Numbered from the stretch's first letter, positions 7,569-15,282 are shown. The stretch: 25,983 nucleotides of DNA from Thauera sp. (GCA_023150215.1 JAKLLJ010000009.1:1-25983); one strand, 5' to 3'. Notes: a model not told the origin generated them from the letters alone. Numbers and translations are program-made.

Positions 7569-8096
7569 TTATTTCTTCGCCGCAGCCAGGCCGTTCACGA
7601 TCTCGGCCTTGGCATCCTCGACCGTGCCCCAGCCCAGGACCTTGACCCATTTGCCGGGCTCGAGGTCCTTGTAATGCTCGAAGAAATGCACCGTCTGCTT
7701 CATCAGCAGCTCGGGCAGGTCGTCGGTGGTCTGCACCTTGTCGTACAGCGGCGTCAGCTTGGACACCGGCACTGCGACGACCTTGGCGTCCACGCCGCCG
7801 TCGTCTTCCATCTTGAGCACGCCGACCGGACGGCAGCGGATCACCACGCCCGGCTGCAGCGGGAAGGGGGTGACGACCAGCACGTCCACCGGGTCACCGT
7901 CGCCAGCCACGGTGTGCGGCACGTAGCCGTAATTCAGCGGGTAGCGCATCGAGGTGCCCATGAAGCGGTCGACGAACACGGCGCCGCTGTCCTTGTCCAC
8001 CTCGAACTTGATCGGATCACCCTGCGCGGAGATCTCGATGATGACGTTGATGTCGTTCGGCACGTCCTTGCCGGCGCTGACCTGTTCGAATCCCAT
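7569..8096 (-). CDS. ppa: Inorganic pyrophosphatase
   Basis: 175-residue family I soluble pyrophosphatase that hydrolyses pyrophosphate to two phosphates with Mg2+ and so drives biosynthetic reactions in the cytoplasm. The length matches bacterial PPases. Visible motifs: FEVDKDSGAVFVDRF near 32-46, MRYPLNYGYVPHT near 50-62, the signature DGDPVDVLV near 66-74 with its metal-binding aspartates, and FFEHYKDLEPGKWVKV near the C-terminus. The ATG at 8094-8096 was chosen over the upstream in-frame start because GGGAGGGA lies just ahead and because a TATAAT at 8127-8132 would put the longer start inside the promoter. Confidence 0.97.
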   Translation of the reverse strand: MGFEQVSAGKDVPNDINVIIEISAQGDPIKFEVDKDSGAVFVDRFMGTSMRYPLNYGYVPHTVAGDGDPVDVLVVTPFPLQPGVVIRCRPVGVLKMEDDGGVDAKVVAVPVSKLTPLYDKVQTTDDLPELLMKQTVHFFEHYKDLEPGKWVKVLGWGTVEDAKAEIVNGLAAAKK

Positions 8097-8126
8097 ACAT
8101 CCCTCCCGTGGAAAAATTGTGCGCGG

Positions 8127-8132
8127 ATTATA
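8127..8132 (-). promoter_or_regulatory. -10 box of the ppa promoter
   Basis: A perfect TATAAT on the minus strand lies 30 nt upstream of the ppa ATG, placing the start of transcription near 8120. No good -35 hexamer is present at the usual distance, so the promoter may rely on the -10 and an activator. Confidence 0.6.
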
Positions 8133-8186
8133 GGGGGAAACCACAATGTCTTGCACTGCGGCATCACCCGTGGTGGATCTTGCGGA

Positions 8187-8396
8187 TCAGGCCGGCGAAT
8201 CGAAGCCGGCGTCCTCGACCGCAGCGCGCAGCGCCTCGACCGAGACCTTCGCCGGATCGTGGCGCACCGTGGCCGAAGCCGTCTCCAGCGACACCTGCAC
8301 GGCGTCCACGCCGGCCAGCGCCTGCAACACGCCGGTCACGTTCTTCACGCAGCCGCCGCAGCTCATGCCTTCGACCTTGATCGTCACTTCGTTCAT
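8187..8396 (-). CDS. Heavy-metal-associated domain protein (CopZ-like copper chaperone)
   Basis: 69-residue single HMA domain with a ferredoxin-like fold. The metal-binding loop GMSCGGCVKNV near residues 10-20 supplies the CxxC pair that binds Cu(I), and the rest fits the beta-alpha-beta pattern. It would carry copper in the cytoplasm to a P-type ATPase. It lies 41 nt downstream of the TauE/SafE-like gene and in the same orientation; CcoI, 12 kb away, is a plausible partner. The start ATG at 8394-8396 has GGAGTGACGA upstream. Confidence 0.9.
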   Translation of the reverse strand: MNEVTIKVEGMSCGGCVKNVTGVLQALAGVDAVQVSLETASATVRHDPAKVSVEALRAAVEDAGFDSPA

Positions 8397-8437
8397 TCGT
8401 CACTCCTCATCGGTGAAACAGGCCTCTGCCCGCGCCC

Positions 8438-9148
8438 TCAGGTCACGCACACCACGCCCCGCCACAGATCACCGCCGAGCGAGGGCGCATGGTACAGGCC
8501 GAACATGCCGAAACCGAGCACCACCAAGCCGGACGCGAGACGCAGCTTGCGGTTGCGGGTGAGATCGCGGAAGCGCTTGAACAGCATGCCGGCCAGCAGC
8601 AGGTTGGGCAGCGTGCCCAGGCCGAAGGCCAGCATCAGCCCTGCGCCACGCGTTCCCGACCCGGTGACGAGCGCGGTAGCGAGGATGGAATAGGTGAGTC
8701 CGCAAGGAATGAAGCCCCACAGCAGCCCGAGCGGCAGCGCCTGCTTCACCGAGCGCGCCGGCAGGAAACGCCGCGTCGCCGGCTGGACGTGTCGCCAAAT
8801 GACATGTCCGGCACGCTCGATCGGCGCGAGCAGGCGGGTGAAGCCGGTCAGGTAGAGACCGAGCGCGACCAGCATCAGGTTGGCGAGCACGTAGAGCGCC
8901 ATCTGCACCGGCAGCATGCCCTCGTAGAGCAGGCCGACCGAGCCGAGCAGCCCGACCGCAGCCCCGAGCAGCGTGTAGGTGGTGATGCGGCCAAGGTTGT
9001 AGGCCAGGTGCAGCGGCCATTGCGGTCGGCTGCCAGGAGCCTGCACCTGCATGCTGAGCGCACCGACGATGCCGCCGCACATCGACACGCAATGCGTGCC
9101 GCCGAGCAGGCCAATCAGGAAGACGGCGAAGTAAGCGGTATCGGGCAT
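8438..9148 (-). CDS. TauE/SafE-type (DsbD_2-like) membrane protein associated with cbb3/hemN loci
   Basis: 236-residue integral membrane protein with about six hydrophobic segments. GGTHCVSMCGG near residues 16-26 and GFIPCGLTYS near 145-154 carry the His/Cys and Pro-Cys pairs typical of this family, which is annotated as sulfite exporter TauE/SafE or cytochrome biogenesis protein. In pseudomonads and other proteobacteria a gene of this type sits between ccoS and hemN/fnr, which is the context here (hemN 72 nt upstream). That context and the Cys pairs suggest a role in copper or haem-protein assembly rather than sulfite export; this is inference. Confidence 0.85.
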   Translation of the reverse strand: MPDTAYFAVFLIGLLGGTHCVSMCGGIVGALSMQVQAPGSRPQWPLHLAYNLGRITTYTLLGAAVGLLGSVGLLYEGMLPVQMALYVLANLMLVALGLYLTGFTRLLAPIERAGHVIWRHVQPATRRFLPARSVKQALPLGLLWGFIPCGLTYSILATALVTGSGTRGAGLMLAFGLGTLPNLLLAGMLFKRFRDLTRNRKLRLASGLVVLGFGMFGLYHAPSLGGDLWRGVVCVT

Positions 9149-9158
9149 GAAGGACGAA

Positions 9159-9181
9159 GGCCCCGCGAAAATTGCGAGGCC
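9159..9181 (-). other. Hairpin between hemN and the TauE/SafE-like gene
   Basis: GGCCTCGC and GCGGGGCC (read on the minus strand) form an 8-bp stem with one G:U pair and a 7-nt loop, followed by TTCGT. It may be a leaky terminator after hemN, or an mRNA hairpin just ahead of the next ATG. Confidence 0.4.
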
Positions 9182-9220
9182 CCCATTCTACGCTGCAGTG
9201 CGGAACCCGTGGTCCGATGC

Positions 9221-10612
9221 TCAGATCACGCGCGAGTAGCGCGCACGCTCGCGGTCGGCGCGCAGGTAGCGGTCGAACACCATCGCGATGCCACGCACCA
9301 ACAGGCGCCCCCCAGGCTGCACGCTGATCCAGTCGCCGTCGATCTTGACCAGGCCGGCCTTTTCCATTTCTTTCAGATCAGCGAGTTCTTCGGCGAAGTA
9401 TTCGCGGAAATCGACCAGGTAGGCGATCTCGATCGACTGCATCGACAGCTCGAAGTGGCACATCAGCGCCTGGATGATTGCGCGTCGCAGCAGGTCGTCG
9501 GCAGTGAGCTCGATGCCGCGCAGCACCGGCAACTCGTCGCGGTCGAGCGCGTCGTAGTATTCGTCGAGCGTCTTCACGTTTTGCGCGTACACCGGGCCGA
9601 TCTTGCCGATCGCCGACACGCCGAAGGCGAGCAGGTCGCACTCGGCGTGGGTCGAATAGCCCTGGAAGTTGCGGTGCAGGCGGCCCTGGCGCTGAGCGAT
9701 GGTGAGCTCATCGTCGGGCTTGGCGAAGTGATCCATGCCGATGTAGACGTAACCCGCCTCGGTGAGGCGGCGGATACCGAGTTGCAGCAGCTGCAGCTTG
9801 GTGTCCGCGGTGGGCATGTCACCGCTGTTGATCCGGCGTTGCGGCTTGAACAGCCCCGGCAGATGAGCGTAGCTGTAGAGCGAGATGCGGTCGGGCGAAA
9901 TCGCCAGTACCTGCTCGAGCGTGCGATTGAAGCTGATGACGTTCTGCTTGGGCAGGCCGTAAATCAGGTCCATGCTCACCGACTTGAAGCCGGTGGCACG
10001 CGCGGCGTCGATCACGAGTTTGGTCTCGTCATAACTCTGCACGCGGTTGACCGCCTGCTGCACGTCCTCGGCAAAGTCCTGCACGCCCACGCTCATGCGG
10101 TTGAAGCCGAGGTCGGCGAGCAGCTTTACGGTCTCGAAATCGACCTTGCGTGGATCGACCTCAATCGAATACTCGCCGTTGGGCACCAGCGTGAAGTGCT
10201 CGCGCACCGCCGCCATCAGCTCGCGCATCTCGTCGTGCGACAGGAAGGTCGGCGTGCCACCGCCGAGGTGGAGCTGGGTGACCTGGCGACTGCCCTCCAG
10301 GCAAGCAGCCTGCATCTCGATTTCTTTTGCGAGGTATTTCAGATACTTGGCTGAACGCCCATGATCCTTGGTAATGATCTTGTTGCAGGCGCAGTAGTAG
10401 CAGATCGTGTTGCAGAACGGGATGTGGAAGTATAATGAGAGCGGTTTGCTCACTCCACCCACTGCCCGCTTGGCCAGCCAGGTGCGGAGCGCATCTGCGT
10501 TGAAAGCCTCGACAAAGCGGTCCGCCGTCGGGTAAGAGGTGTATCGCGGCCCGTTGATGTCGAACTTGCGGATCAGCTGCGGGTCGAAGATGAGGTCGGT
10601 CTGGCTTTTCAT
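9221..10612 (-). CDS. hemN: Oxygen-independent coproporphyrinogen III oxidase (radical SAM)
   Basis: 463-residue radical SAM enzyme that decarboxylates coproporphyrinogen III to protoporphyrinogen IX without oxygen, allowing haem synthesis under anoxia. The length fits true HemN (E. coli about 457). The FeS motif CNTICYYC (Cys 67, 71, 74) follows YFHIPF. Also seen: LHLGGGTPTFLS, SIEVDPR, FNRMSVGVQDF and the C-terminal domain. RYTSYPTADRF near residues 23-33 distinguishes HemN from HemW-type relatives. The ATG at 10610-10612 begins MKSQTDLIF; the longer open frame runs through the FNR box and into fnr and is rejected. A perfect FNR box lies 55 nt upstream. Confidence 0.97.
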   Translation of the reverse strand: MKSQTDLIFDPQLIRKFDINGPRYTSYPTADRFVEAFNADALRTWLAKRAVGGVSKPLSLYFHIPFCNTICYYCACNKIITKDHGRSAKYLKYLAKEIEMQAACLEGSRQVTQLHLGGGTPTFLSHDEMRELMAAVREHFTLVPNGEYSIEVDPRKVDFETVKLLADLGFNRMSVGVQDFAEDVQQAVNRVQSYDETKLVIDAARATGFKSVSMDLIYGLPKQNVISFNRTLEQVLAISPDRISLYSYAHLPGLFKPQRRINSGDMPTADTKLQLLQLGIRRLTEAGYVYIGMDHFAKPDDELTIAQRQGRLHRNFQGYSTHAECDLLAFGVSAIGKIGPVYAQNVKTLDEYYDALDRDELPVLRGIELTADDLLRRAIIQALMCHFELSMQSIEIAYLVDFREYFAEELADLKEMEKAGLVKIDGDWISVQPGGRLLVRGIAMVFDRYLRADRERARYSRVI

Positions 10613-10630
10613 GATCTTGCTGTCGGGATG

Positions 10631-10649
10631 TCTGCCAAACAATGGCAGA
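10631..10649. promoter_or_regulatory. Dyad over the predicted hemN -10/start region
   Basis: TCTGCCA and TGGCAGA are perfect 7-bp inverted arms separated by AACAA. The dyad overlaps the likely hemN -10 (CATTGT on the minus strand at 10639-10644, 22 nt from the FNR box). It could be a repressor operator or a 5' mRNA hairpin. Confidence 0.4.
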
Positions 10650-10666
10650 AGCCCGTAATTTGTTGG

Positions 10667-10680
10667 TTGACGTGGGTCAA
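10667..10680. promoter_or_regulatory. FNR box between hemN and fnr
   Basis: TTGAC-GTGG-GTCAA is a perfect dyad of the FNR/ANR type. Its centre at 10673.5 is about 41.5 nt from the expected hemN start of transcription, the class II activator position. It also lies 72 nt upstream of the chosen fnr ATG, where it could mediate autoregulation; no matching -10 is seen on that side. Confidence 0.85.
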
Positions 10681-10751
10681 CGGGCGTAAATAGCAGGCCC
10701 GCCATGCCCACTCTGGCGTTCTTTTGTCGGGGAAGCAGGATTATCGTGCAG

Positions 10752-11492
10752 ATGAGGGCAAGCGTGCCAATTACCGTGGATGGGCTCAAGTCGGCCTGTT
10801 CGCAGTGCAACCTCGTCGAGTTGTGCCTGCCCTTCGGTATGTCGAACGCCGAATTGTGTCGGCTCGACGAACTCGTGGGGGCCCGGCGCAAGGTCAAGCG
10901 CCAAAACAACCTCTACCGCGCGGGCGATCCCTTCGAAGCGATCTACGCGATTCGCGCCGGGTCGTTCAAGACCGATGTGCTGCTCGAGGACGGCCGCGAA
11001 CAGGTCACCGGCTTCCAGATGACCGGCGAGATCCTCGGCCTGGACGGCATCAGTACCGAAGCGCACACCTGCAACTCGGTGGCGCTCGAGGACAGCGAGG
11101 TGTGCGTGATCGCCTACGACAAGCTCGAGCAGATGTCGCACGAGGTCGAGGGGCTGCAACTGCAGTTCCACAAGGTGATGAGCCGCGAGATCGTGCGCGA
11201 CCACGGCGTGATGATGTTGCTCGGCTCGATGCGCGCCGAGGAACGCCTTGCTGCTTTCCTGCTCAACATGTCGCAGCGCTTCACTGCGCGCGGCTTCTCG
11301 CCGAGCGAATTCAACCTGCGCATGACGCGCGAGGAGATCGGCTCCTATCTGGGGCTCAAGCTCGAGACCGTCTCGCGCGCGTTCTCGCGCTTCCAGGAAG
11401 ACGGTCTCATTTCGGTGCAACAAAAGCACGTCCAGTTGCTCGACCCTGCCGGCCTCAAACGCCTGATCCAGCATCAGCACGGCGCACGCTGA
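10752..11492 (+). CDS. fnr: FNR oxygen-sensing transcriptional regulator ([4Fe-4S])
   Basis: 246-residue CRP/FNR-family activator that dimerises and binds TTGAY-N4-RTCAA when its oxygen-labile [4Fe-4S] cluster is intact. The cluster ligands are visible: Cys16, Cys19 and Cys25 in CSQCNLVELC, and Cys107 in AHTCNSV. The cyclic-nucleotide-like barrel, the dimer helix (LLGSMRAEERLAAFLLNMS) and the helix-turn-helix EEIGSYLGLKLETVSRAF follow, with the E..SR recognition residues that read TTGA half-sites. Start choice is uncertain: GTG at 10746 has AGGA 5 nt upstream, ATG at 10752 gives the usual short N-terminus, and ATG at 10704 would add 16 residues. It diverges from hemN and converges on the SirB2 gene. 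Confidence 0.96.
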   Translation: MRASVPITVDGLKSACSQCNLVELCLPFGMSNAELCRLDELVGARRKVKRQNNLYRAGDPFEAIYAIRAGSFKTDVLLEDGREQVTGFQMTGEILGLDGISTEAHTCNSVALEDSEVCVIAYDKLEQMSHEVEGLQLQFHKVMSREIVRDHGVMMLLGSMRAEERLAAFLLNMSQRFTARGFSPSEFNLRMTREEIGSYLGLKLETVSRAFSRFQEDGLISVQQKHVQLLDPAGLKRLIQHQHGAR

Positions 11493-11514
11493 ACGCGCTG
11501 GCAGGGCGGATGAG

Positions 11515-11895
11515 TCAGGCGAGGTAGCCCGCGACATCCTTGGTCACCGCGACGGACACGATCCACACATACACCAGGATGGCGCCGACGAAGGCGGCCA
11601 CACGGCGCTGCGGCGTGCGGCCGCGCTTGAGCGCCACGGTGCCGAGCAGGATGTAGGCGAGCAGCCCGATCACCTTGGCGGTGACCCAGCCGGCACTGAG
11701 CGGGTACTGTTCGATCATCACCGCAAGCGTGATCGCCGACAGCAGCAAGGTGCTGTCGATGAGGTGCGGCAACACCCGCGTGAGGCGGTGCTGCAGCAAC
11801 GGATTGCGAGTGATCATCCAGGCACCACGCAGCAGGAAACCGGTGGCGCTGAGCACCACGCAGGTCACGTGCAGGTTCTTGACGAGGTAGTACAT
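11515..11895 (-). CDS. SirB2-family membrane protein
   Basis: 126-residue protein with about four hydrophobic segments. YYLVKNLHVTCVVLSATGFLL at the start, the RVLPHLIDSTLLLSAI region near 45-60 and WVTAKVIGLLAYILLG near 75-90 match the SirB2 family (PF04247), whose function is not known. The ATG at 11893-11895 is preferred to the upstream in-frame start because AAAGGA is correctly spaced upstream and the N-terminal membrane segment then begins at once. It diverges from a DNR-like regulator and converges with fnr, with a 22-nt gap between stops. Confidence 0.85.
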   Translation of the reverse strand: MYYLVKNLHVTCVVLSATGFLLRGAWMITRNPLLQHRLTRVLPHLIDSTLLLSAITLAVMIEQYPLSAGWVTAKVIGLLAYILLGTVALKRGRTPQRRVAAFVGAILVYVWIVSVAVTKDVAGYLA

Positions 11896-11978
11896 CCCTT
11901 TTCCTTTCGACTGCCCGGCCACGGCGCCGGCCGATGGCAGGCTAAATTAGAATTGCGCCCCCAGACGGAGAGTTCCAG

Positions 11979-12662
11979 ATGCCCCACACGTCGCCGCTAG
12001 AGATCCCTTCCCTGCTGCGCCGCATCCCGCTTTTCAGCGAACTGTCGGACACCGACGTGCAACGGGTCGCACGCTACACCCGCGAGCGCCAGGTCGCCCG
12101 CAGCGAAGTCCTGTTTCAGCGCGGCGATCAACCGCACGGCTTTTACTTCGTGGTCTCGGGCCAGGTCAAGCTCGCCTTCTCGTCCTCCCAGGGCACCGAG
12201 AAGGTGGTCGAGATCATCGGACCGATGCAGAGCTTCGGCGAAGCGGTGATGTTCATGAACCACCCCTATCCGGTGTTCGCCGAGGCGCTCAGCGAAACCG
12301 TGCTGGTGCATGTCGGCCAGGCCGTGGTCAGCGAGCTGATCGACCAGGACTCGGCCTTTGCACGCAAGTTGCTGGCCGGCATGGCGATCCGCCTGCACGG
12401 ACTGATCCAGGACGTCGAGACCTACTCCCTGCGCTCGAGCACACAGCGCGTGATCGGCTACCTGCTGCAGGTGGCCGACAACGATGCGCCATGCGAGATC
12501 GCACTGCCCACCAGCAAGCAGGTGATCGCCTCGCGACTCAACCTGACCCCGGAGACCCTGTCGCGGATCTTCCACGACCTCTCCGATGCGGGCCTGATCA
12601 CGGTGCAGGGAAAACGCGTCACGCTGCACGATCCGCTGCGACTGTCACGCCATAACGCCTGA
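11979..12662 (+). CDS. Crp/Fnr-family regulator, DNR-like (no FeS cysteines)
   Basis: 227-residue regulator with the CRP/FNR architecture: a sensory barrel (FQRGDQPHGFYFVVSGQVKLAF near 42-63), SFGEAVMFMNHP near 86-97, a dimer helix ending RLHGLIQDVETYSL, and the helix-turn-helix SKQVIASRLNLTPETLSRIF. It lacks the N-terminal cysteine cluster of FNR. EAVMFM plus the RLHxxIxxxETxSL helix closely resembles DNR, the haem-dependent nitric-oxide regulator of denitrification in Pseudomonas. The recognition helix again has E..SR, so it should read the same TTGAC-type boxes as FNR. GGAGAG lies upstream of the ATG. An NO-sensing role is inference. Confidence 0.85.
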   Translation: MPHTSPLEIPSLLRRIPLFSELSDTDVQRVARYTRERQVARSEVLFQRGDQPHGFYFVVSGQVKLAFSSSQGTEKVVEIIGPMQSFGEAVMFMNHPYPVFAEALSETVLVHVGQAVVSELIDQDSAFARKLLAGMAIRLHGLIQDVETYSLRSSTQRVIGYLLQVADNDAPCEIALPTSKQVIASRLNLTPETLSRIFHDLSDAGLITVQGKRVTLHDPLRLSRHNA

Positions 12663-12695
12663 GCACGCCACGCCATCCCTCACGCAGGTCTCGCA

Positions 12696-14105
12696 TCAGG
12701 ACAAGCTCACCGGCGCGCCGGCCTGTGCGGCCTCGACACCGCGCCAGCCGAGCTTGTGTGCGATCGCGTCGATCAGCCCTGCCGATGCACCCGGTTCGCC
12801 ATGGACCACGAAGGTTTGCCGCGGCGGCTCGTCGAAGCCACCCAGCCAGTCCAGCAGCGCCGGCTGGTCGGCGTGCGCGGACAGCCCGCCAATCGTGTGG
12901 ATGCGCGCCCGCACCGTGATCCGCTCACCGAAGAGGGTGACCTGGCGGGCACCGTCGACCAGGCGCCGACCGAGCGTGCCGGCAGCCTGAAAGCCGGCAA
13001 TCACCACCGCACACTCGCGACGCTCGAGGTTATGGCGCAGGTGATGCTTGATGCGCCCGGCGTCGCACATGCCGCTGGCCGAGATCAGCACGAGGCCGCC
13101 GCGCACCGCGTTGAGCGCCATCGACTCCTCGACGTCCTGCACAAAGCGCAGCCTGAAACGGTCGGTATTCGCCTGCATCCACGCGTAAAGTTCCCGCGTC
13201 TCGTCGTCCCACAGATCGGCGTGGCGGATGGTGAGCGCAGTGACGGCAGAAGCCATCGGTGAGTCAACCACGACATCGAGGCGATCGATCCTCCCCGCCC
13301 GCACCAGGTCGGCGAGCACGAACAGGAGTTCCTGCGTTCGCCCGACCGCGAATGCGGGAATGATCACGTTGCCACCCTCCACCTTCAACGTACGCCGCAG
13401 CGCCTCGGCCAGTTCGTCGCAGGTCGCCGCGAAGGAGCGGTGGGCGCGGTTACCGTAGGTGGACTCGATGCACAGGTAGTCGGCACGCGCAATCCGCACC
13501 GGGTCCTGCAGCACCGGGCGCATCGGCTGACCGAGATCGCCAGAAACCACCAGCCGGCGCACGCTTCCGCTTCCGCCGACATCGATCTCGATGATCGCCG
13601 AGCCGAGGATATGGCCGGCGTTGCGGAAACGGCAGTGCGCACCCGCAGCTGGCCTGATCCAGGTGTCGAATTCCACTGCACTCAGACGACCGAGGCTGGT
13701 GCGCGCCTGCTCCACGGTGTAAAGCGGCGCGACCTCATTGGCGCGCCTCGGCTTGCGCGTACGCGTGTCGCGCAGCGCCCATTCGGCCTCCTTCTCCTGG
13801 ATGTGGGCCGAATCCATCAGCATCACGCCAAGGAGGTCGATCGTTGCCGTCGTGGCGAAGACCCGGCCGCGGTAGCCCAGCGCGACGAGTCGCGGCACAA
13901 GGCCGGAATGATCCAGATGGGCATGGGTGAGCAACACGAAGTCTATGGCGCGCAGATCGAAGTCGAGCGCCGTGCGGTTCTTGCGATCGGCCTCGCGCCC
14001 ACCTTGAAACAGCCCGCAATCGACGAGGAAGGCGCCGTGTTCGTGATCGACACGCAGACATGAACCGGTCACCTCGCCTGCGGCACCCAGAAAGCTCAGT
14101 TTCAT
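12696..14105 (-). CDS. MBL-fold/beta-CASP ribonuclease-like protein
   Basis: 469-residue metallo-beta-lactamase-fold protein of the beta-CASP group with RNA-metabolising (RMMBL) C-terminus, related to CPSF73/YSH1-like nucleases. MKLSFLGAAGEVTGSC opens the fold. The zinc motif HAHLDHSG is at residues 61-68, GHILGSA and SGDLGQP supply the next ligands, and ESTYGNR, PAFAVGRTQELL, SPMA, ISASGMCDAGRI and the C-terminal GLSAHAD follow in family order. A strong AGGAGGAG precedes the ATG. Proteins of this kind occur in the anaerobic regulon of pseudomonads. Here the start is 49 nt from a perfect FNR box shared with the divergent usp gene. The RNA target is unknown. Confidence 0.93.
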   Translation of the reverse strand: MKLSFLGAAGEVTGSCLRVDHEHGAFLVDCGLFQGGREADRKNRTALDFDLRAIDFVLLTHAHLDHSGLVPRLVALGYRGRVFATTATIDLLGVMLMDSAHIQEKEAEWALRDTRTRKPRRANEVAPLYTVEQARTSLGRLSAVEFDTWIRPAAGAHCRFRNAGHILGSAIIEIDVGGSGSVRRLVVSGDLGQPMRPVLQDPVRIARADYLCIESTYGNRAHRSFAATCDELAEALRRTLKVEGGNVIIPAFAVGRTQELLFVLADLVRAGRIDRLDVVVDSPMASAVTALTIRHADLWDDETRELYAWMQANTDRFRLRFVQDVEESMALNAVRGGLVLISASGMCDAGRIKHHLRHNLERRECAVVIAGFQAAGTLGRRLVDGARQVTLFGERITVRARIHTIGGLSAHADQPALLDWLGGFDEPPRQTFVVHGEPGASAGLIDAIAHKLGWRGVEAAQAGAPVSLS

Positions 14106-14121
14106 GGGACTCCTCCTGGAG

Positions 14122-14197
14122 CGCTAATGTGCCTGTCGCCATCGCGGCGCGGCTTGATCACGATCAATCGTGGCGGAGCACGTCGGGTCGCTATAAT
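14122..14197. promoter_or_regulatory. Divergent FNR-controlled promoter of usp and the beta-CASP gene
   Basis: TTGAT-CACG-ATCAA at 14154-14167 is an exact FNR consensus dyad. To the right, a perfect TATAAT at 14192-14197 serves usp, with 24 nt between box and hexamer. To the left, a weaker CATTAG on the minus strand (14125-14130) could serve the beta-CASP gene at a similar distance. The box would sit near -41 to -44 in both directions, the class II position. Confidence 0.8.
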
Positions 14198-14228
14198 CGG
14201 AGCGTGACACACCACAGGGAGCTACGTC

Positions 14229-14672
14229 ATGTTCAAGCACATCCTGGTACCGACCGACGGCTCGGAACTCTCCGACAGCACGGTCTCCCGTGCCGTTTCC
14301 TTTGCCAAGGAAGCCGGTGCGCGCATCACCTTCTTTTACTCGCAGCCCGACTTTCCGATGCCGATCTATGGTGAAGGGGCGCTGATCGACCCGACCACGC
14401 CGGAACAGTTTGCAAAATCAGCCGCTTCCGAAGCGGAGGCAATCCTCTCCAAGGCGCGCGCCGCGGCCGAGGCTGCCGGCGTCGCGGCCGACAGTGACAC
14501 CGCGGTCAATGAGGTTCCGTACGAGGCGATCATCGAGGCCTCGGATCGCCACGGCTGCGACCTGATCTTCATGGCATCGCATGGCCGCCGTGGGATTGCC
14601 GGCCTGCTGCTTGGCTCGGAGACCCAGAAGGTGCTGACGCACAGCAAGACACCGGTGCTGGTCTATCGTTGA
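14229..14672 (+). CDS. Universal stress protein (UspA family)
   Basis: 147-residue single Usp domain. It begins MFKHILVPTDGSELS, the family's first strand and nucleotide loop, and ends with MASHG, nine residues, then GS (near 117-131), the ATP-binding signature of the MJ0577-like Usp group, followed by SKTPVLVYR. AGGGAG precedes the ATG. With a perfect FNR box and a perfect TATAAT upstream it should be strongly induced without oxygen. In P. aeruginosa, Anr-controlled Usp proteins support survival under anaerobic energy starvation, and the same role is likely here. Confidence 0.95.
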   Translation: MFKHILVPTDGSELSDSTVSRAVSFAKEAGARITFFYSQPDFPMPIYGEGALIDPTTPEQFAKSAASEAEAILSKARAAAEAAGVAADSDTAVNEVPYEAIIEASDRHGCDLIFMASHGRRGIAGLLLGSETQKVLTHSKTPVLVYR

Positions 14673-14692
14673 GGGATCGCTCTGCTGCAGGC

Positions 14693-14754
14693 GCCGTCCC
14701 GACGGACGGCATCGAACACAACGGCCCGCTTGGGGGTAAAACTCGGGGTGGGCC
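14693..14754 (+). terminator. Tandem hairpins ending the usp transcript
   Basis: GCCGTCC/GGACGGC (14693-14710) is a perfect 7-bp stem with a CGAC loop. A second hairpin, GGCCCGC/GTGGGCC (14723-14754, 7 bp with one wobble, long loop), is followed by TTTGTGTTT. The pair fits an intrinsic terminator between usp and the convergent ccoH gene. Confidence 0.6.
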
Positions 14755-14771
14755 TTTGTGTTTACAGCGAA

Positions 14772-15281
14772 TCAGGCATTTGGATCAATGCGGATCTCCG
14801 TCTCCGCAGGGAGATAGGCCGAGCCGTCCATTCTCCAGCTGCGCGCCTCGTCTTCGATGACGAACAGCCAGCGCCCGGTCCCGAGGGGACTGAGTTCAAG
14901 CTCATACACGCCGGCACTGCCGGCCACGACCATCTCCTGATCCAACCCGCCACGGGTCGGATGCGCGACAGTCACGCGGATGCTGGGCGGCAGGCTGCCC
15001 GGCTCGGTGGCGGACAGCTCAACGTGAATCGACTCGCTGCGCACGCGCAAAGCGGCACGCAGACCAAGCTTGCGCGCCTGTTCGACGCGGCCCAGTGTCT
15101 GCACGATGGCCTGGCCTTCCTTGTAGTAGTCGTCCACGACCATGCCATCGAAGGTCTTGGCGGCAATCACCAAGGTGGCGATGCCGGCCACCACCGCAGT
15201 GGCCGGCCATGCGATCAGGAACCAGGGCCATCCCTGGCGATACCAGGGCTCCACCGGCTGTTCGGTTTTCTTGTGGCGCAT
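14772..15281 (-). CDS. ccoH: cbb3 oxidase assembly protein CcoH (FixH family)
   Basis: 169-residue membrane-anchored FixH-family protein needed for assembly or stability of cbb3 oxidase. After a short basic N-terminus comes one membrane segment (WPWFLIAWPATAVVAGIATLVIA in two overlapping parts, residues 18-40). The conserved VVDDYYKEGQAI near 48-59 is the family hallmark, and a periplasmic beta-rich domain follows. The start lies 1 nt after the ccoG stop, so the two are translationally coupled. Confidence 0.93.
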   Translation of the reverse strand: MRHKKTEQPVEPWYRQGWPWFLIAWPATAVVAGIATLVIAAKTFDGMVVDDYYKEGQAIVQTLGRVEQARKLGLRAALRVRSESIHVELSATEPGSLPPSIRVTVAHPTRGGLDQEMVVAGSAGVYELELSPLGTGRWLFVIEDEARSWRMDGSAYLPAETEIRIDPNA

Positions 15282-15282
15282 A

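Noticed and set aside
14154..14167. CRP (cAMP) site instead of an FNR box at usp
   Set aside because: The dyad is TTGAT-N4-ATCAA, the FNR form, not the TGTGA-N6-TCACA form.
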